Source of the DNA: Flaccisagitta enflata
Lineage: Eukaryota; Chaetognatha; Sagittoidea; Aphragmophora
Direction: 5' to 3'
Length of the DNA stretch: 64,000 bases
Assembly (NCBI GenBank): GCA_965153355.1
Contig: OZ231128.1
Span: 22,196,001-22,260,000 of the forward strand
Part shown: positions 50,750 to 61,737 of the stretch, in pieces
Layout of the letters: every line of letters starts with the position of its first letter
Position numbering within the stretch: the first letter of the stretch is position 1
Notes under the pieces: generated by a model
The model's database searches: none
Told to the model about the DNA's origin: nothing
What the model saw: the letters and a program-made list of their open reading frames with translations, nothing else
Program-made: the position numbers and the translations under genes

Positions 50750-50942
50750 AACAAGGCTGGATACACGGCTTCCGAAGTCACGTGCGGGTGGGTAGGGTCA
50801 GTGACTTAGTGACATAAAGGCCAGCAAAGGATTTAGTGAGCAATAATGCAAAATCCGCCTGTAATGCTGAAAAAGCTAGGATTTACAGACCATCCGGCCG
50901 ACCAACGGACTTAGTGGGCTCTAGAGTCGCGTGCACTTGACT
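50750..50942. mobile_element. HINE-like element, GTCGCGTGC class, hairpin end at right
   Basis: AACAAGGCTGGATACACGGC and GAAGTCACGTGCGGGTGGG at left. CCGGCCGACCAACGGAC and AGAGTCGCGTGCACTTGACT, then AAAAAA, at right. 193 bp. Confidence 0.7.
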
Positions 50943-51025
50943 AAAAAACTACATTTAAATACGTTTAAACTTGTAACTGAATGTCAGTAATGTTTTTAGG
51001 ATGTTGTATTTTTTCCTACATTTTT

Positions 51026-51692
51026 AGTCGCGGACACGCGACTCTGCACCTTACGGTGTCGGTCGGTCGGTCGGTCCGTCGGTCTCTGTGAGCTTTTTTT
51101 GGCGTTTACGGGTGGTTTTGCGTTACTGCTCCTGCCCAATTGTAGCCTTTTTGGGCAGCGGCCCCAAAGGGCCGATGTCCTGTAGGACACAGGGGGGAAT
51201 TTCAAGACGTCCCTCTTTCCATTCGTCCTTCCGTTTGTCCTTCCGTCCTTCCGTCCTTCCGTCTGTCCCCCCCCCCTTGGCCATCGAAGCCTCAAGTCTG
51301 CAGTCTCAGGCCTGATTTTGGCCCTCTGAGCCCTCAAATTAGCCCTTTCAGACCTTAATTTAGCCCTTGAGAGCTCAAATCAGCTCTCCAGACCTCATAT
51401 TGGCCCTCAAAACCTCAAATCAGCCCTCCAGACCTCAAATCCGCCCTCTTGGCCTCAAATCAACTCTTCAGGCCTCAAATTTGTCCTCCAGGCCTCAAGC
51501 CAGTCCCCCAAGCCTCAAATCTGCTACTTTAGACTTAATTCTGCCATCCCGACTTCAAATCCGCCCCAGGACGTCTCAAATATCACCCCTGTGTCCTACA
51601 GGACATCGGCCCTTTGGGGCCGCTGCCCTGCTCTCACTCCGCTACTTCTCTTGATCACTCCTAGCAGGGCATCGGGTACCGCTGACCATGTG
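51026..51692. mobile_element. HINE-like hairpin end carrying foldback element 6
   Basis: TTTTT then AGTCGCGGACACGCGACTC and CGGTCGGTCGGTCGG at left, with GGTGGTTTTGCGTTACTGCT and CCTGCCCAATTG. The foldback from 51153 has GGCAGCGGCCCCAAAGGGCC and GTCCTGTAGGACACAGGGGG, mirrored at 51580-51630. The core is CCTCAAATCAGCCCTCCAGA-type repeats. Ends GGGTACCGCTGACC. No GGCCTTGTT end before the next element. Confidence 0.65.
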
Positions 51693-51711
51693 CGATCCCT
51701 GGATGGTTTTT

Positions 51712-52018
51712 GTCGCGTGCTACGCAACTCTAGTCTCTACACCCCGCTATGCTGGTCCGTCGGTTGGTTGGTCACTCGGTCCCCTTTTGGGCAGCGGCCC
51801 AGAAGGGGCCGATGACCTATGCTTTCACACAGGAGAAATTACTCCCACTCCTCCTTCTCCTCCTTCTACGTCCCCCCCATCAAGACCCAAATCCTAGTTT
51901 TGAGGCCCTAATCCTAGTCTCAAGGCCCAAATCCTAGCCCTCTAACCACCTCACACTAATATATACTCACATAGGGGCAACGGGTACCGCTGACCATCTA
52001 ACGCTTTTGCGACTATTT
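51712..52018. mobile_element. HINE-like hairpin end with truncated foldback element 7
   Basis: TTTTT then GTCGCGTGCTACGCAACTC and TACACCCCGCTATGCTGG, GGTTGGTTGGTCACTCGG. Then the foldback left arm GGCAGCGGCCCAGAAGGGGC and CGATGACCTATGC. The outer right end GGGTACCGCTGACCATCTAA is present, but the inner right arm is missing. Confidence 0.6.
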
Positions 52019-52087
52019 AGCCTATTGGTTGATCCAGGCCAGGCTCCTGTTATTGCGGAATTTCTCAAATATTTTTTTCAAAAAAAG

Positions 52088-52184
<97 letters not shown>

Positions 52185-52198
52185 GCAACAACAACAAC
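52088..52198. repeat. (CAA)n microsatellite
   Basis: About 110 bp of CAA; poly-Asn and poly-Thr frames are artefacts. Confidence 0.98.
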
Positions 52199-52722
52199 TG
52201 AAAAACCAAGGTTTGTAATTTCAAACGAACATCAGGCTTAGTTGGCGGCGGCAGTGTTCAACAAGGGACTAAGTGTCCTCAAGCCTTCCGCCTACAAATA
52301 TTGAATAACTAGTTTAAGAAAGCCCGGGAGAATTGCCGGCATAGCATCGCGGTAATTTTTTTTTAAATTTTTTTGAATAGATTCTGATAAATCCCCATTT
52401 TGGAAGGAGCGTCGAATTGCAAAATCATATATTCGAGACCCATTCAGCAATACATCATTGGTGAAATCTTATTGTGCTAAAAAAAGATAACTATTCATTA
52501 GGTCTAGACACCGTTTAAGGAGCGATACATCTTTTTGAAAAACCTATTCTGAAGAACGCAATATGTAAATCTTCGAGATATTCATCCGGCTTGCCCCAGA
52601 TTTTTGTTACGACATAAATGCTCGAGCCGATGTTTAAAACAGAAAATGAATTAGTCATCAAAACATTTTTTCTTGCCAGTACACACACTGCATGTTGTAC
52701 CGATAATTTTTTCCTCAATTTT
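52199..52722. other. No gene seen
   Basis: Unique-looking AT-rich sequence. Confidence 0.4.
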
Positions 52723-52726
52723 TCCT

Positions 52727-53495
52727 TTTGGGCAGCGGCCCCAAAGGGGCCAATGACCTATGCTTTCACATAAGCAGGATTTTTTCCTTCTTCTCCTCCT
52801 TTTCCTCTTCTGTCCCCCCCCCCCCGCCTCAAGGCTCAAATCCCAGTCTCGAGGCTCAATTACCAGCCTCAAGGGTCAAGTCCCAGTCTCAAGGCTTAAA
52901 TCCTTTCTTTAAGGCTTAAATCCCAGCTTTGTGGCTCAGTTACAGGCCGCAAGGCTCAATTCACAGTGTTGAGGCTTCAATGCCAGCCTTTAGGCTTCAA
53001 TCCCAGCCTTGAGGCTCGAATCCCAGCTTTGAGGCTCAGTTCCCAGCCTTGAGGCTCAGCCTCAAGGCTCAAATCCCAGCCTCAAGGCGCAATTCCCAGC
53101 ATGGAGACTTGATTCCAAGCTTTGAGGCTCAATTCTCAGCTTCGAGGCTCAAATTCCAGCCTCAAAACTCAAATTTCATCTTAAAGCTTAAATTCTGGTC
53201 TTGAGGGTCAAATCCCAACATCAAGGCTCCAATCTCAGCCTCATGCCGCAAAACATACTGAGCATAGGTCATTAGGCCCTTTGGGGCTGCTGCCCCTCTC
53301 ACCATCACACATCCACATGCACTCACATGGGGGAACGGTTACCGCTGACCATCTAACGCTTTTGCGACTATTTACTTTTTTGGCGTTGACGAGCTTTTTG
53401 AGCACACGGCTCCTGCCTAGATACCCTAGTGACCTCCCCCAGCACTGCTCCTGCCCACCCGCAGCGACTAGGGTAGCCGTGTATCCGGCCTTGTT
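52727..53495. mobile_element. Foldback element 8 followed by a HINE-like right end
   Basis: GGCAGCGGCCCCAAAGGGGC at left. The core 52830-53240 is CTCAAATCCCAGCCTTGAGG-type repeats. The right arm GCATAGGTCATTAGGCCC leads to ACGGTTACCGCTGACCATCT at 53335-53356. Then come TTTGGCGTTGACGAGC, CTGCCCACCCGCAGCGACTA and GTGTATCCGGCCTTGTT at 53495. It may be the other half of the element starting at 51712. Confidence 0.65.
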
Positions 53496-54140
53496 GTTTT
53501 CGTAGGTAGTCCTGCATCTGCTGTATGAATCTGTCGCTTGTTTGCTGACAAATGAAACAAACATTATCTTTAAAAAACTTTACCCTTGAGAGTTGAGGCT
53601 AGGGGGTAAGCGCCTGAAAGCTAAAATATTCTGATGTCTGATGCCTGATGTCTAAAAATGATTTTTGCCTGAGTTCTAAAAAAAAGTTTAGACATGAGGC
53701 TAAATTGAAACTAAAAATATCAGCATGGTTTGAAAATTTAAATGCGCCTAACAGCTAAAAAGTAAGTGACTGATGACTAAAAAAAGTAGGAAGGCATAGA
53801 GAAACAGATATGAGAAATTGAGATGGATGGATAGATTGATGGACCAAGGGAGTAACAGACAAAGCATCTGATAGTCACCATTCTGCAAAAAAAAAAAAAA
53901 AAACTCTTGAAATTTGAAAGGGCAGTAGATGGTAGAGCATGCACCAGCAATAGTCAACTTACATAAAGTCCATTTCCAAATAGAATACATAAGTATTTAC
54001 TGTTTATTGATATATTTGAGAACTGTTGTGCACCTGGCATTAAAACATGCCCAGCTATAAGGTATACAAGCTGCTGTCCCTTAAGAGATTTTGTAATTCT
54101 TTTTAGATTGCAAGAAAGGCAGCTTCATTAAAAGGTACCC
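53496..54140. other. No gene seen; GCCTGATGTCTAAAA-type degenerate repeats
   Basis: 53610-53780 has loosely repeated GATGTCTAAAA/GCCTGA(T)GTCTAAAA motifs. The rest is AT-rich. Confidence 0.4.
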
Positions 54141-54154
54141 CACCCCATGGGGGG

Positions 54155-54370
54155 GGGGGGAATCAAAGGGTTTGGAGATGGGGAAGGAAATCAAAGGGGG
54201 GAAAACAGAAAAAAAAAGAAAATTTGAGGAAAATATAACTGTTGACACTACCAAATCGTAAAACACAATTTGATATTTTTTAAACCTTAACTACCCTTTT
54301 CTATTTCTTTATGGGTAAGAAGACCAAAGATTTTAAAATGGGATGCGGGGAAGAACAAGTTTGATAGACA
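54155..54370. repeat. Dispersed repeat, copy 2 (partner 9005-9305)
   Basis: AATCAAAGGGTTTGGAGATG, AGAAAAAAAAAGAAAATTTG, ACCAAATCGTAAAACACAAT and GGGATGCGGGGAAG in the same order as the copy near 9040. Preceded by a run of G. Confidence 0.7.
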
Positions 54371-54737
54371 AACAATAAATGCGTCCTTTTGGTCAGTGAT
54401 CATATGCAAAAACGCCCTTTACCCTTTAACATACAAAACATAAATCTAGTTGCATGAAGTAAAAATACACTTTTTCGGAAAAGTAACACATGTTTCATTC
54501 ATGATATTAAGAGCCCAATGAGATGTCCATAAACAATGCAACAGTTGCTCACAAACTTAATATTCTTTACGCAATAAAGATAAAACAAACCTAAATATTC
54601 TAAAAACAGAATGTAATTCAGTTCAAGAAAAGCTTTCATGCAATTTGATAAAACAAAAAAACAAATTGTGGAGGTGGGAGGGGCAGGGGCTAGAACCCAA
54701 ATAGAACAACAAATTTTGGGGTAAGATTAGCAGCTCA

Positions 54738-54992
54738 AGAGATGCAAGGACGCATCTAATAATGATTACGGGTGGTTACTGAGTGTGTGGGAGTGCATAG
54801 ACTGATTTTGAGAGAATGGGTTACGGACGGACGAACCGACACACCCTCTTATAGAGATGCGAGGACGCATCTAATAATGGTTACAGTGGTTACTGAGTGC
54901 GTGGGAGTGCATAGACTGATTTAGAGAGAATGGGTTACAGACGGACGGATGGACCGACACACCCTCTTATAGAGATGCAAGGACGCATCTAA
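54738..54992. mobile_element. Three tandem HINE-like hairpin ends, ~117-bp unit
   Basis: GATGCAAGGACGCATC or GATGCGAGGACGCATC occurs near 54741, 54856 and 54973, each followed by TAA. Between them are near-identical units GGTTACTGAGTG ... AGAGAATGGGTTAC ... ACCGACACACCCTCTTATAG. Only hairpin ends are present; no AACAAGGCC end lies between units. Confidence 0.7.
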
Positions 54993-55045
54993 AAACAAGG
55001 GCAGGGGGAGAAAAGAAATAAAGAATCAAAAGCGACTCTGTTATA

Positions 55046-56040
55046 CAGGGTGTTTCACGCGTTTTGAGGTTTAAAGAATCGACATAGCTTTTCTCCTAGA
55101 GACGTTATTCCAATTCTAAAAAAAGGTCTGAATAGATCATAAAGTGCAGTTTTTTTATGTCACCTATTTTTTATATCTGCGCTTTTGAATATGCCCACTA
55201 TGTAAGTTTGAAGAAAACAACCATATCCAGCATGCATCTTTAATCCGGATAGTTATGGCAAAAAAAATGGAGACTACTTGTTTGTTAGCATTTTACATCC
55301 AATCAATAAGAAAAACATAGCAAAATCCATGACCATCTTGAAGCTCTGTGAAAGATCTTTCCAATGAGACCCTGCTGGTTGTCATATCTCCATCCGTTTA
55401 GAAATGGCAGAAGAATGAAAACAGGTGTTCAAGAATTTGGAAAGTCAGTAACACCTGATTTTCATGGGCTATCTTTATTGTAACATAGAAATTGAACAAA
55501 TTTGGTTGGAAATTTGTTTTTGGCTCCATTTTATAAAAAATTCATGGCTCTTTAATTTGCTCATGGATATCGAGTAGCTAAGACAATCCTGAGTTTGTAA
55601 CTGACAAAAACAACAAGAGTAAAATTTCTCGATGGAAAAAAAATTGAAAGGAGCATTTTTTTTCAATTTGTGATTTTTTTCTTTAATCTTTTGCCATTTC
55701 TAAATGAATGAAGCTACAATGTCCTGCAACGTCGCGTTTTGAAGATTTTTTGCAGAGCTTTTAAACAGTCATGGATTTTTTGTAGTTCAGGCCAATAGTT
55801 GACCAGAAACTATTAAAAGAAGTTGTCCATTTTTTTCTTTATCATGGTTAGTTAACTGGATAATGTTGTTTACTTTAAACTTTCGTAGCTCCCAAGCCAA
55901 AAAACGCAAATACAAAAAATTGGTGACATAAAAAAACTGCACTTCAAGATCTATTCAGACCTTTTTTCAGAATTGGAATAGCTATTCTAGGAGAAAAGCT
56001 ATGTCGATTCTTTAAACCTCAAAACGCGTGAAACACCCTG
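55046..56040. mobile_element. Palindromic TA-flanked MITE (CAGGGTGTTTCACGCG ends)
   Basis: TA at 55044 and 56041 flanks CAGGGTGTTTCACGCGTTTT ... AAAACGCGTGAAACACCCTG. The outer ~130 bp of the arms are strongly matched, including TTCTCCTAGAGACGTTATTC against GAATAGCTATTCTAGGAGAA. Decayed symmetry continues inward to about 450 bp from each end. Tc1/mariner-like by target and ends (inference); no transposase. Confidence 0.8.
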
Positions 56041-56394
56041 TATACACCCCTGCTAAAAGGCATGAATTTGCATGGTCCCTTGAAATGCGCTCTTGAGAAG
56101 CCCAACTTTACTGTATCTTTAATAGATAATATCTACAAATAAAACATGTGTAAAGGGATGGGACTTGATTTGTTTATTGTTTCAAATGGGGCTTTATACC
56201 TTTTTTGTTCCTTTCTATCATTCTCCTCTTCACTCTTTTTTTAGAATTTAGGCCAATCACTGATAGAAATTTTAGAAGGTAGACCATTTTTTCTGACAAT
56301 ATCTTTAGAAACAAAATTGGCTGCAAATCTAAAAAAATATTTTAGCTCTTGGGCCAATCTGCCATAGAAAAATTTTAGCTTTTGGGTTCTTTAG

Positions 56395-56505
56395 CTGTGG
56401 GGAGATACACCCGAGGCTAGGATGCAAGTCTCAAGGCGGAGAAGAGGGAGGAGAAGGAGAAGGGAGAAAAACCCTCAATTTCTACGAGGCTGCTGCCCAA
56501 AAGAG
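56395..56505. mobile_element. Foldback-family fragment
   Basis: GAGGCTAGGATGCAAGTCTC, GGAGGAGAAGGAGAAGG and GAGGCTGCTGCCCAAAAGAG: the right part of a foldback element without its left arm. Confidence 0.5.
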
Positions 56506-56619
56506 TGGAAAGCACATTTCCGATCGGCCATCTTGATGCATGAAGAATTACAACCGTAGGAGGCCAAAGGTCATGGCAAAAGAACATGGTAAAGTAGTGG
56601 TCTAACTGGAAGTATGCTT

Positions 56620-57115
56620 ACCAGTAATGGCGGCTGTCGCCGTGAGGAAAAGAGTTGTAAGCAGTGGTCAATTTTCACCATGCTTTCATCTTCAGTCATT
56701 GAAATCTTTTTTTTATTAGATCGAATCAAAACCAATTGTATGTATTGATTGCATTGAAAATCAGGACTGAGCCAAATGAGCTAGATGAGCTAAAATATTC
56801 AAAATAATTCAATCAGACAATCAGCTTCTATCCTATTCAAAATCAGAGAAAAAGAGCAAGCTAAATGAGCTAAATGAGCTAGAATACTTAAAAACGCTGG
56901 CACAGATGAGCAGCTTTGCTCACTGACTTGTTTTTTTAATTGCTTGCTTAAGCAAGTATGAAAATATTTAGTCATTTATCATATTTGAAATCAGAAAGAA
57001 TAGACTGAGTTAAGTGAGCTAAATGAGCTAAAATGCTCAAAAACGCCCTCACAGATGAGCAGCTGTGCTCATAAACATGTTTTTTTGTATTTGCATGCTC
57101 ACATAAACATAAATA
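56620..57115. repeat. Dispersed repeat, copy 2 (partner 31318-31700)
   Basis: CAGTAATGGCGGCTGTCGCC then three rounds of TGAGCTAAATGAGCTAAAAT and CAGATGAGCAGCTTTGCTCA, ending GTATTTGCATGCTCAC. Confidence 0.65.
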
Positions 57116-57272
57116 CACTCCTTTATTGATCCTACACAAAATCATTAAAAATTAAAAAAATTCTATTCGAATTTTTCATAAATAAATCTTTAAAAAATCA
57201 TAGCGCAAGAAATATTTGTCGTAGAGCATTCTGCTTGGCACCAAATGAAAGAGAATTATCAAATTTACTTAC

Positions 57273-57440
57273 CCTATCAATTTCGTCCGAGGGTGCAATC
57301 GCCCTAAGGAGTTCCGAAACTTTCTCATAAGAAAATGAAAACCCTGTTTCTCTCGAATATGTCAAAAAGTCGAAGACTGACTTCGACTTTTTTCCCGATA
57401 AGCTTTCAACGTCCGAGGGGTAATTCGCCTGATGTTTGCA
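57273..57440 (-). CDS. Candidate internal exon of an unrecognised protein
   Basis: Read on the minus strand, a 168-nt block opens directly after TTCTCTTCACTAG and ends at GGGTAAGT, a consensus-like donor. It encodes 56 residues in phase 0 at both ends (CKHQANYPSDVESLSGKKSK, then VFDFLTYSRETGFSF and SELLRAIAPSDEIDR). The codon before the block is an in-frame TAG that forms part of the acceptor, so the frame opens exactly where splicing would start it. After the donor the frame stays open for another 24 codons. Composition is mixed and globular-looking, unlike the simple-repeat frames elsewhere. I do not recognise the family and see no partner exon. Open stretches of this length also occur by chance, so this is only a candidate. 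Confidence 0.35.
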
Positions 57441-57775
57441 CTAGTGAAGAGAATTTAAAATCAAACTGGCCTTCGGTAATGAAGGTTATCAGTTGGAATC
57501 CAGGACGCTGAGTTAGTCTCTAGCTCGAAATAGATATGCTGATATGAAACGAATCTGTCTAACACTGCAGAATGTTTTCATCAAAACTTGTGTGCAATAT
57601 ACAAACAAGAACTGCGTAACCTTTGTCTTTATATCCATCGTTTGGGGTCATAAACCCCGAGGGTAAAAAGAAGGGAATTGGTTCTCAAGGGGATAAGTAT
57701 TCCACGCTACTTTCCTGCGTGGGAGTCGATTCAGAAGTCGAGTTTCAAAGGCTGCCAAACCAATGACTTTCCTCT

Positions 57776-58058
57776 GATCATTGACGGCAAGCATGAAATG
57801 ATATACACAGTGCGCCAAAATCATCGATGGCAAGCATGAAATGATATACACAGTGTGCCAAAATCATTGACGGCAAGCATAAAATGATAAACACAGTGCT
57901 TCAAAATGATTGACGGCAAGCATGAAGTGATTTACACAGTGCGCCAAAATCATTGACGGCAAGCATGAAATGATATACACAGTGCGCAAAAATCATTGAC
58001 AGCAAGCATGAAATGATATTCACAGTGCTCCAAAATCATTGACGGCAAGCATGAAATG
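57776..58058. repeat. 43-bp tandem repeat, ~6.6 copies
   Basis: TCATTGACGGCAAGCATGAA, ATGATATACACAGTGCGCC and AAAA recur every 43 bp, with starts near 57780, 57823, 57866, 57909, 57952, 57995 and 58038. It passes directly into (TTTTG)n. Confidence 0.9.
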
Positions 58059-58162
58059 TTTTGTTTTGTTTTGTTTTGTTTTGTTTTGTTTTGTTTTGTT
58101 TTGTTTTGTTTTGTTTTGTTTTGTTTTGTTTTGTTTTGTTTTGTATTGTTTTGTTTTGTTTT
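58057..58162. repeat. (TTTTG)n microsatellite
   Basis: About 20 copies of the pentamer; the FVLFC frame is an artefact. Confidence 0.98.
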
Positions 58163-59049
58163 ATATATATTTTTTTTTGCATCATGTGAAAAACATCAAG
58201 GTTTTGTTTTCTAAAACATCCTCTATATTGTATCTTAGTATGAAAGAAATGAGCAGCAAGATCTGCTCTGAGATCATAAATTGCCTAACTTATAACTTAA
58301 AGATTTTTTGATAATAATAATAATAATGATAATAATAATGTTATCTCTACTTCTTTATTTTATTGTGAAAGGTCACGATTGAGAAAATGCATGGTAGTAG
58401 AGGACCATTTATAAAACTTAACTCTGTTGTTTAATACGAAGATTTTCCAATTTAATCATTAATATCAGCTTACCGTGAAATGATCAAATGTCTTCCTCTC
58501 AAAGGAACTACCATATTACATGACCATGGATCATCAGGCCTGATTCTGATTACTACGCAAAAACAAACTCCGATGTTATTTAATGTGCAGTCATTTAAGT
58601 TTGCTGCCGGGCTCTTGATTGAAATGCAATGCTGAGTAAATATCAAATGAAACTTTGATAAACACTGAACGATGTTTACCAATATAACACCTGCACCAAC
58701 TCTTAGTTTGAGCAAAACCAACAAAGATATTTATCATCGGTCCAGTAGCATGAAATTACTCTGGTGACTCAAAGTTGTTAGCTTGCATGTCCATGAATTT
58801 GCTACCATTTCTCCCTGTCGCGGTTATTTTTTTCCCCTCTTTGTCCATTTATCTTTCTTTTATCCTTTTAGACATTTAATCTCTTATTTGTCCTTCAGCA
58901 TTATGTCTCTTGATTTCAGTTCTCTTTTCTCTGTTCCTGTTGTCCATATCTGGTCGCTGACTTAGTTCTTGTTCTCATGTTTGTGTTCCACGATAGTGGA
59001 ACACTAAAGTTTCAGAATTTCTCCGTACGTACGTACGTACGTACGTGCG
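58163..59049. other. No gene seen
   Basis: AT-rich sequence with AATAAT repeats at 58310-58340 and a GTAC/ACGT repeat at 59025-59048. Confidence 0.4.
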
Positions 59050-59100
59050 TATGTCACACAACCCAGAATTCTCCGATGTATGTCACACAACCCAGTTTTT

Positions 59101-59397
59101 AGATGCGTCCTCGCATCTCTATAAGAGGGTCTGTCCGTCCGTCCGTCCGTCCGTCCGTCCGTCCGTCGGTCGGTCCGTCGGTCCGTCCGTCCGTCCGTTA
59201 CGCCTGTGCAAAAACCGCGTTTCTCGGCTGTTTTTGGCCACGGTAAGATTCTACACTGAAACAAATGATCAACCGACATGTTTTGAGAGCCTCCTCTACT
59301 ACTCAGTCTGTTCGTCCATCTGTCTCTCCATATATGTCACATGATCAATTCACGCAGAAACACAGTCCGGACGCATCTTTGCCCGGTCGGGCTTGTT
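59101..59397. mobile_element. HINE-like element, GATGCG class, in the 29-bp satellite
   Basis: TTTTT then AGATGCGTCCTCGCATCTCT and TCCGTCCGTCCGTCCG at left. AGTCCGGACGCATCTTTGCC and GTCGGGCTTGTT at right. Satellite units resume on both sides. Confidence 0.8.
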
Positions 59398-60451
59398 TTC
59401 CAATGTATGTCACACAGCCCAGAATTCTCCGATGTATGTCACACCACCCAGTTTTCTCCAATGTATGTCACACAGCCCAGAATTCTCCGATGTATGTCAC
59501 ACTACCCAGTTTTCTCCAATATATGTCACACAGCCCAGAATTCTCCGATGTATGTCACACAGCCCAGAATTCTCTGATGTATGTCACACTACCCAGTTTT
59601 CTCCAATGTATGTCACACAGCCCAGAATTCTCCGATGTATGTCACACTACCCAGTTTTCTCCAATGTATGTCACACAGCCCAGAATTCTCCAATGTATGT
59701 CACACAACCCAGTTTTCTCCGATGTATGTCACACAGCCCAGAATTCTCCGATGTATGTCACACAACCCAGTTTTCCCCGATGTATGTCACACCACCCAGT
59801 TTTCTCCGATGTATGTCACACAGCCCAGTTTTCTCCAATGTATGTCACACAGCCCAAAATTCTCCGATGTATGTCACACCACCCAGTTTTCTCCGTTGTA
59901 TGTCACACAGCCCAGAATTCTCCGATGTATGTCACACAGCCCAGAATTCTCCAATGTATGTCACACAACCCAGTTTTCTCCAATATATGTCACACAGCCC
60001 AGAGTTCTCTGATGTATGTCTAACCACCCAGTTTTTTCCAATATATGTCACACAGCCCAGAATTCTCCAATGTATGTCACACGACCTAGTTTTCTCCGAT
60101 GTATGTCACACAGCCCAGAATTCTCTGATGTATGTCACATAACCCAGTTTTCTCCAATATATGTCACACAGCCCAGAATTCTCCAATGTATGTCACACCA
60201 CCTAGTTTTTCCCAATGTATGTCACACAGCCCAGAATTCTCCAATGTATGTCACACCACCTAGTTTTCTCCAATGTATGTCACACAGCACAGAATTCTCC
60301 GATGTATGTCACACAACCCAGAATTCTCCGATGTATGTCACATCACCTAGTTTTCTCAAATGTATGTCACACAGCCCAGAATTCTCCAATGTATGTCACA
60401 CAACCCAGTATTCTCCGATGTATGTCACACAGCCCCAAGTTATCCCATGTA

Positions 60452-61217
60452 CAGTATGATTTTTCTGAACTGTAACATAAGATGAGAACATAGCACAAAA
60501 AGTAGAAGAGCTAGCTACAATCTGAAAAAAACACTTGGAAGATTTGAGTTTGCAGATTTTTGATGAAAAATCCCAAGGACTTTTTCTTTTATTTTGATCT
60601 GATTAACGCATGTGAATCAAAAGGCAGATTCTGCCAATAAAGGCTGTTTTGTAGTGACTGTCTTTCTGTAAATCGCTATCATTTCTGAACGGTTTGAGCT
60701 ACAGATCCCAGATTGGTCTCAAATGAAACATATTTTGATGTGGCTTTAGGAGAAGAACAAAGACAGCGATTTTTAAAAAGAGTTATCCTGCCAAACATGA
60801 ACGATTTTGTTGTTTCGAAATAAATTGTTTGCAGAATTGACTTTCAGTTAAACAAATGCATTCAAAACTCAAAAAAAGTCTGTCTGTTGAGCTTTTCCCA
60901 AAAAGTACTTCAAAATAGCTTTCATTTGGGACCAATCTGGCATCTGTAGCTCAAACGGTTTGGAAATGAGAGCTATTTAAAGAGAAACAGTTTAGCCGAT
61001 ATCTTTACTACTCTTTCTATTTTTCCACTTTTCAAAATTTCAATCCCAATTGAAAAAGTAAGATGGATATCAGTTTTCTTTCTAAAAAACCATTGGAATC
61101 TCTAAGCAAATAACTGCAAACTCTCACCTTCTTGGAGCTTCTTTCAGAATTAAGCTAGCTCTTCTAGTTTTTGCATAATTTTCTCATCTAATGTTACAGT
61201 TGAAAAAAATCTTACTG
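60452..61217. mobile_element. Palindromic TA-flanked MITE (CAGTATGATT ends) in the satellite
   Basis: TA at 60450 and 61218. CAGTATGATTTTTCTGAACT and GTAACATAAGATGAGAA are mirrored by TTCTCATCTAATGTTAC and CTTACTG. Arms of ~300 bp share GTTTGAGCTACAGATCCCAG and its complement. Removing the element and one TA restores the satellite word ATGTATGTCACAC. Confidence 0.85.
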
Positions 61218-61524
61218 TATGTCACACCACCCAGCTTTCTCCGATGTATGTCACACAGCCCAGAATTCTCCAATGTATGTCACACCACCCAGTTTTCTCC
61301 AATGTATGTCACACAGTTCAGAATTCTCTAATATATGTCACACCACCCAGTTTTTCTCCAATGTATATCACACAGCCCTGTATTCTTTGATGTATGTCAC
61401 ACCACCCAGTTTGTTCCAATGTATGTCACACAGCCCTATATTCTCCAATGTATGTCTCACAACCCTGCTTTCTCCACACACTTACACACAAACACACGCA
61501 CACACACACACATGCACACACATA

Positions 61525-61737
61525 CACAGGCGGCAGTGGGACTGCCCACAGGCCGCAGTGGGACCGCCCACAGGCGGCAATGGGACCACCCACAGGTGGC
61601 AGTAGGACCGCCCACAAGTGGCAGTGGGGCCGCCCACAGGCGGCAGTGGGACCGCCCACAGGCGGCAGTGAGGCCGCCTATAGGTGGCAGTGAGGTCGCC
61701 CATGGATGGTAGTTAGGTCGCCCACAGGCGGCCATAA
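61525..61737. repeat. 22-bp GC-rich tandem repeat, ~9 copies
   Basis: ACAGGCGGCAGTGGGACCGC plus CC units, decaying toward 61737. An (AC)n stretch precedes it at 61475-61525. Confidence 0.9.

Larger units (their letters stand above)
59050..61475. repeat. 29-bp satellite in alternating variants, split by two insertions
   Basis: Units of GATGTATGTCACACAGCCCA plus GAATTCTCC alternate with GATGTATGTCACACCACCCA plus GTTTTCTCC. Roughly 38 copies lie between 59050 and 60450 and nine more between 61218 and 61470. The array is interrupted by a HINE-like element (59101-59397) and a palindromic MITE (60452-61217). All long MSHSPEFSDVCH-type frames are this repeat. Confidence 0.9.

Noticed and set aside
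59265-60475. Long cysteine/histidine-rich frames (MSHSPEFSDVCH type)
   Set aside because: All are the 29-bp satellite read in different frames, running through transposon junctions.
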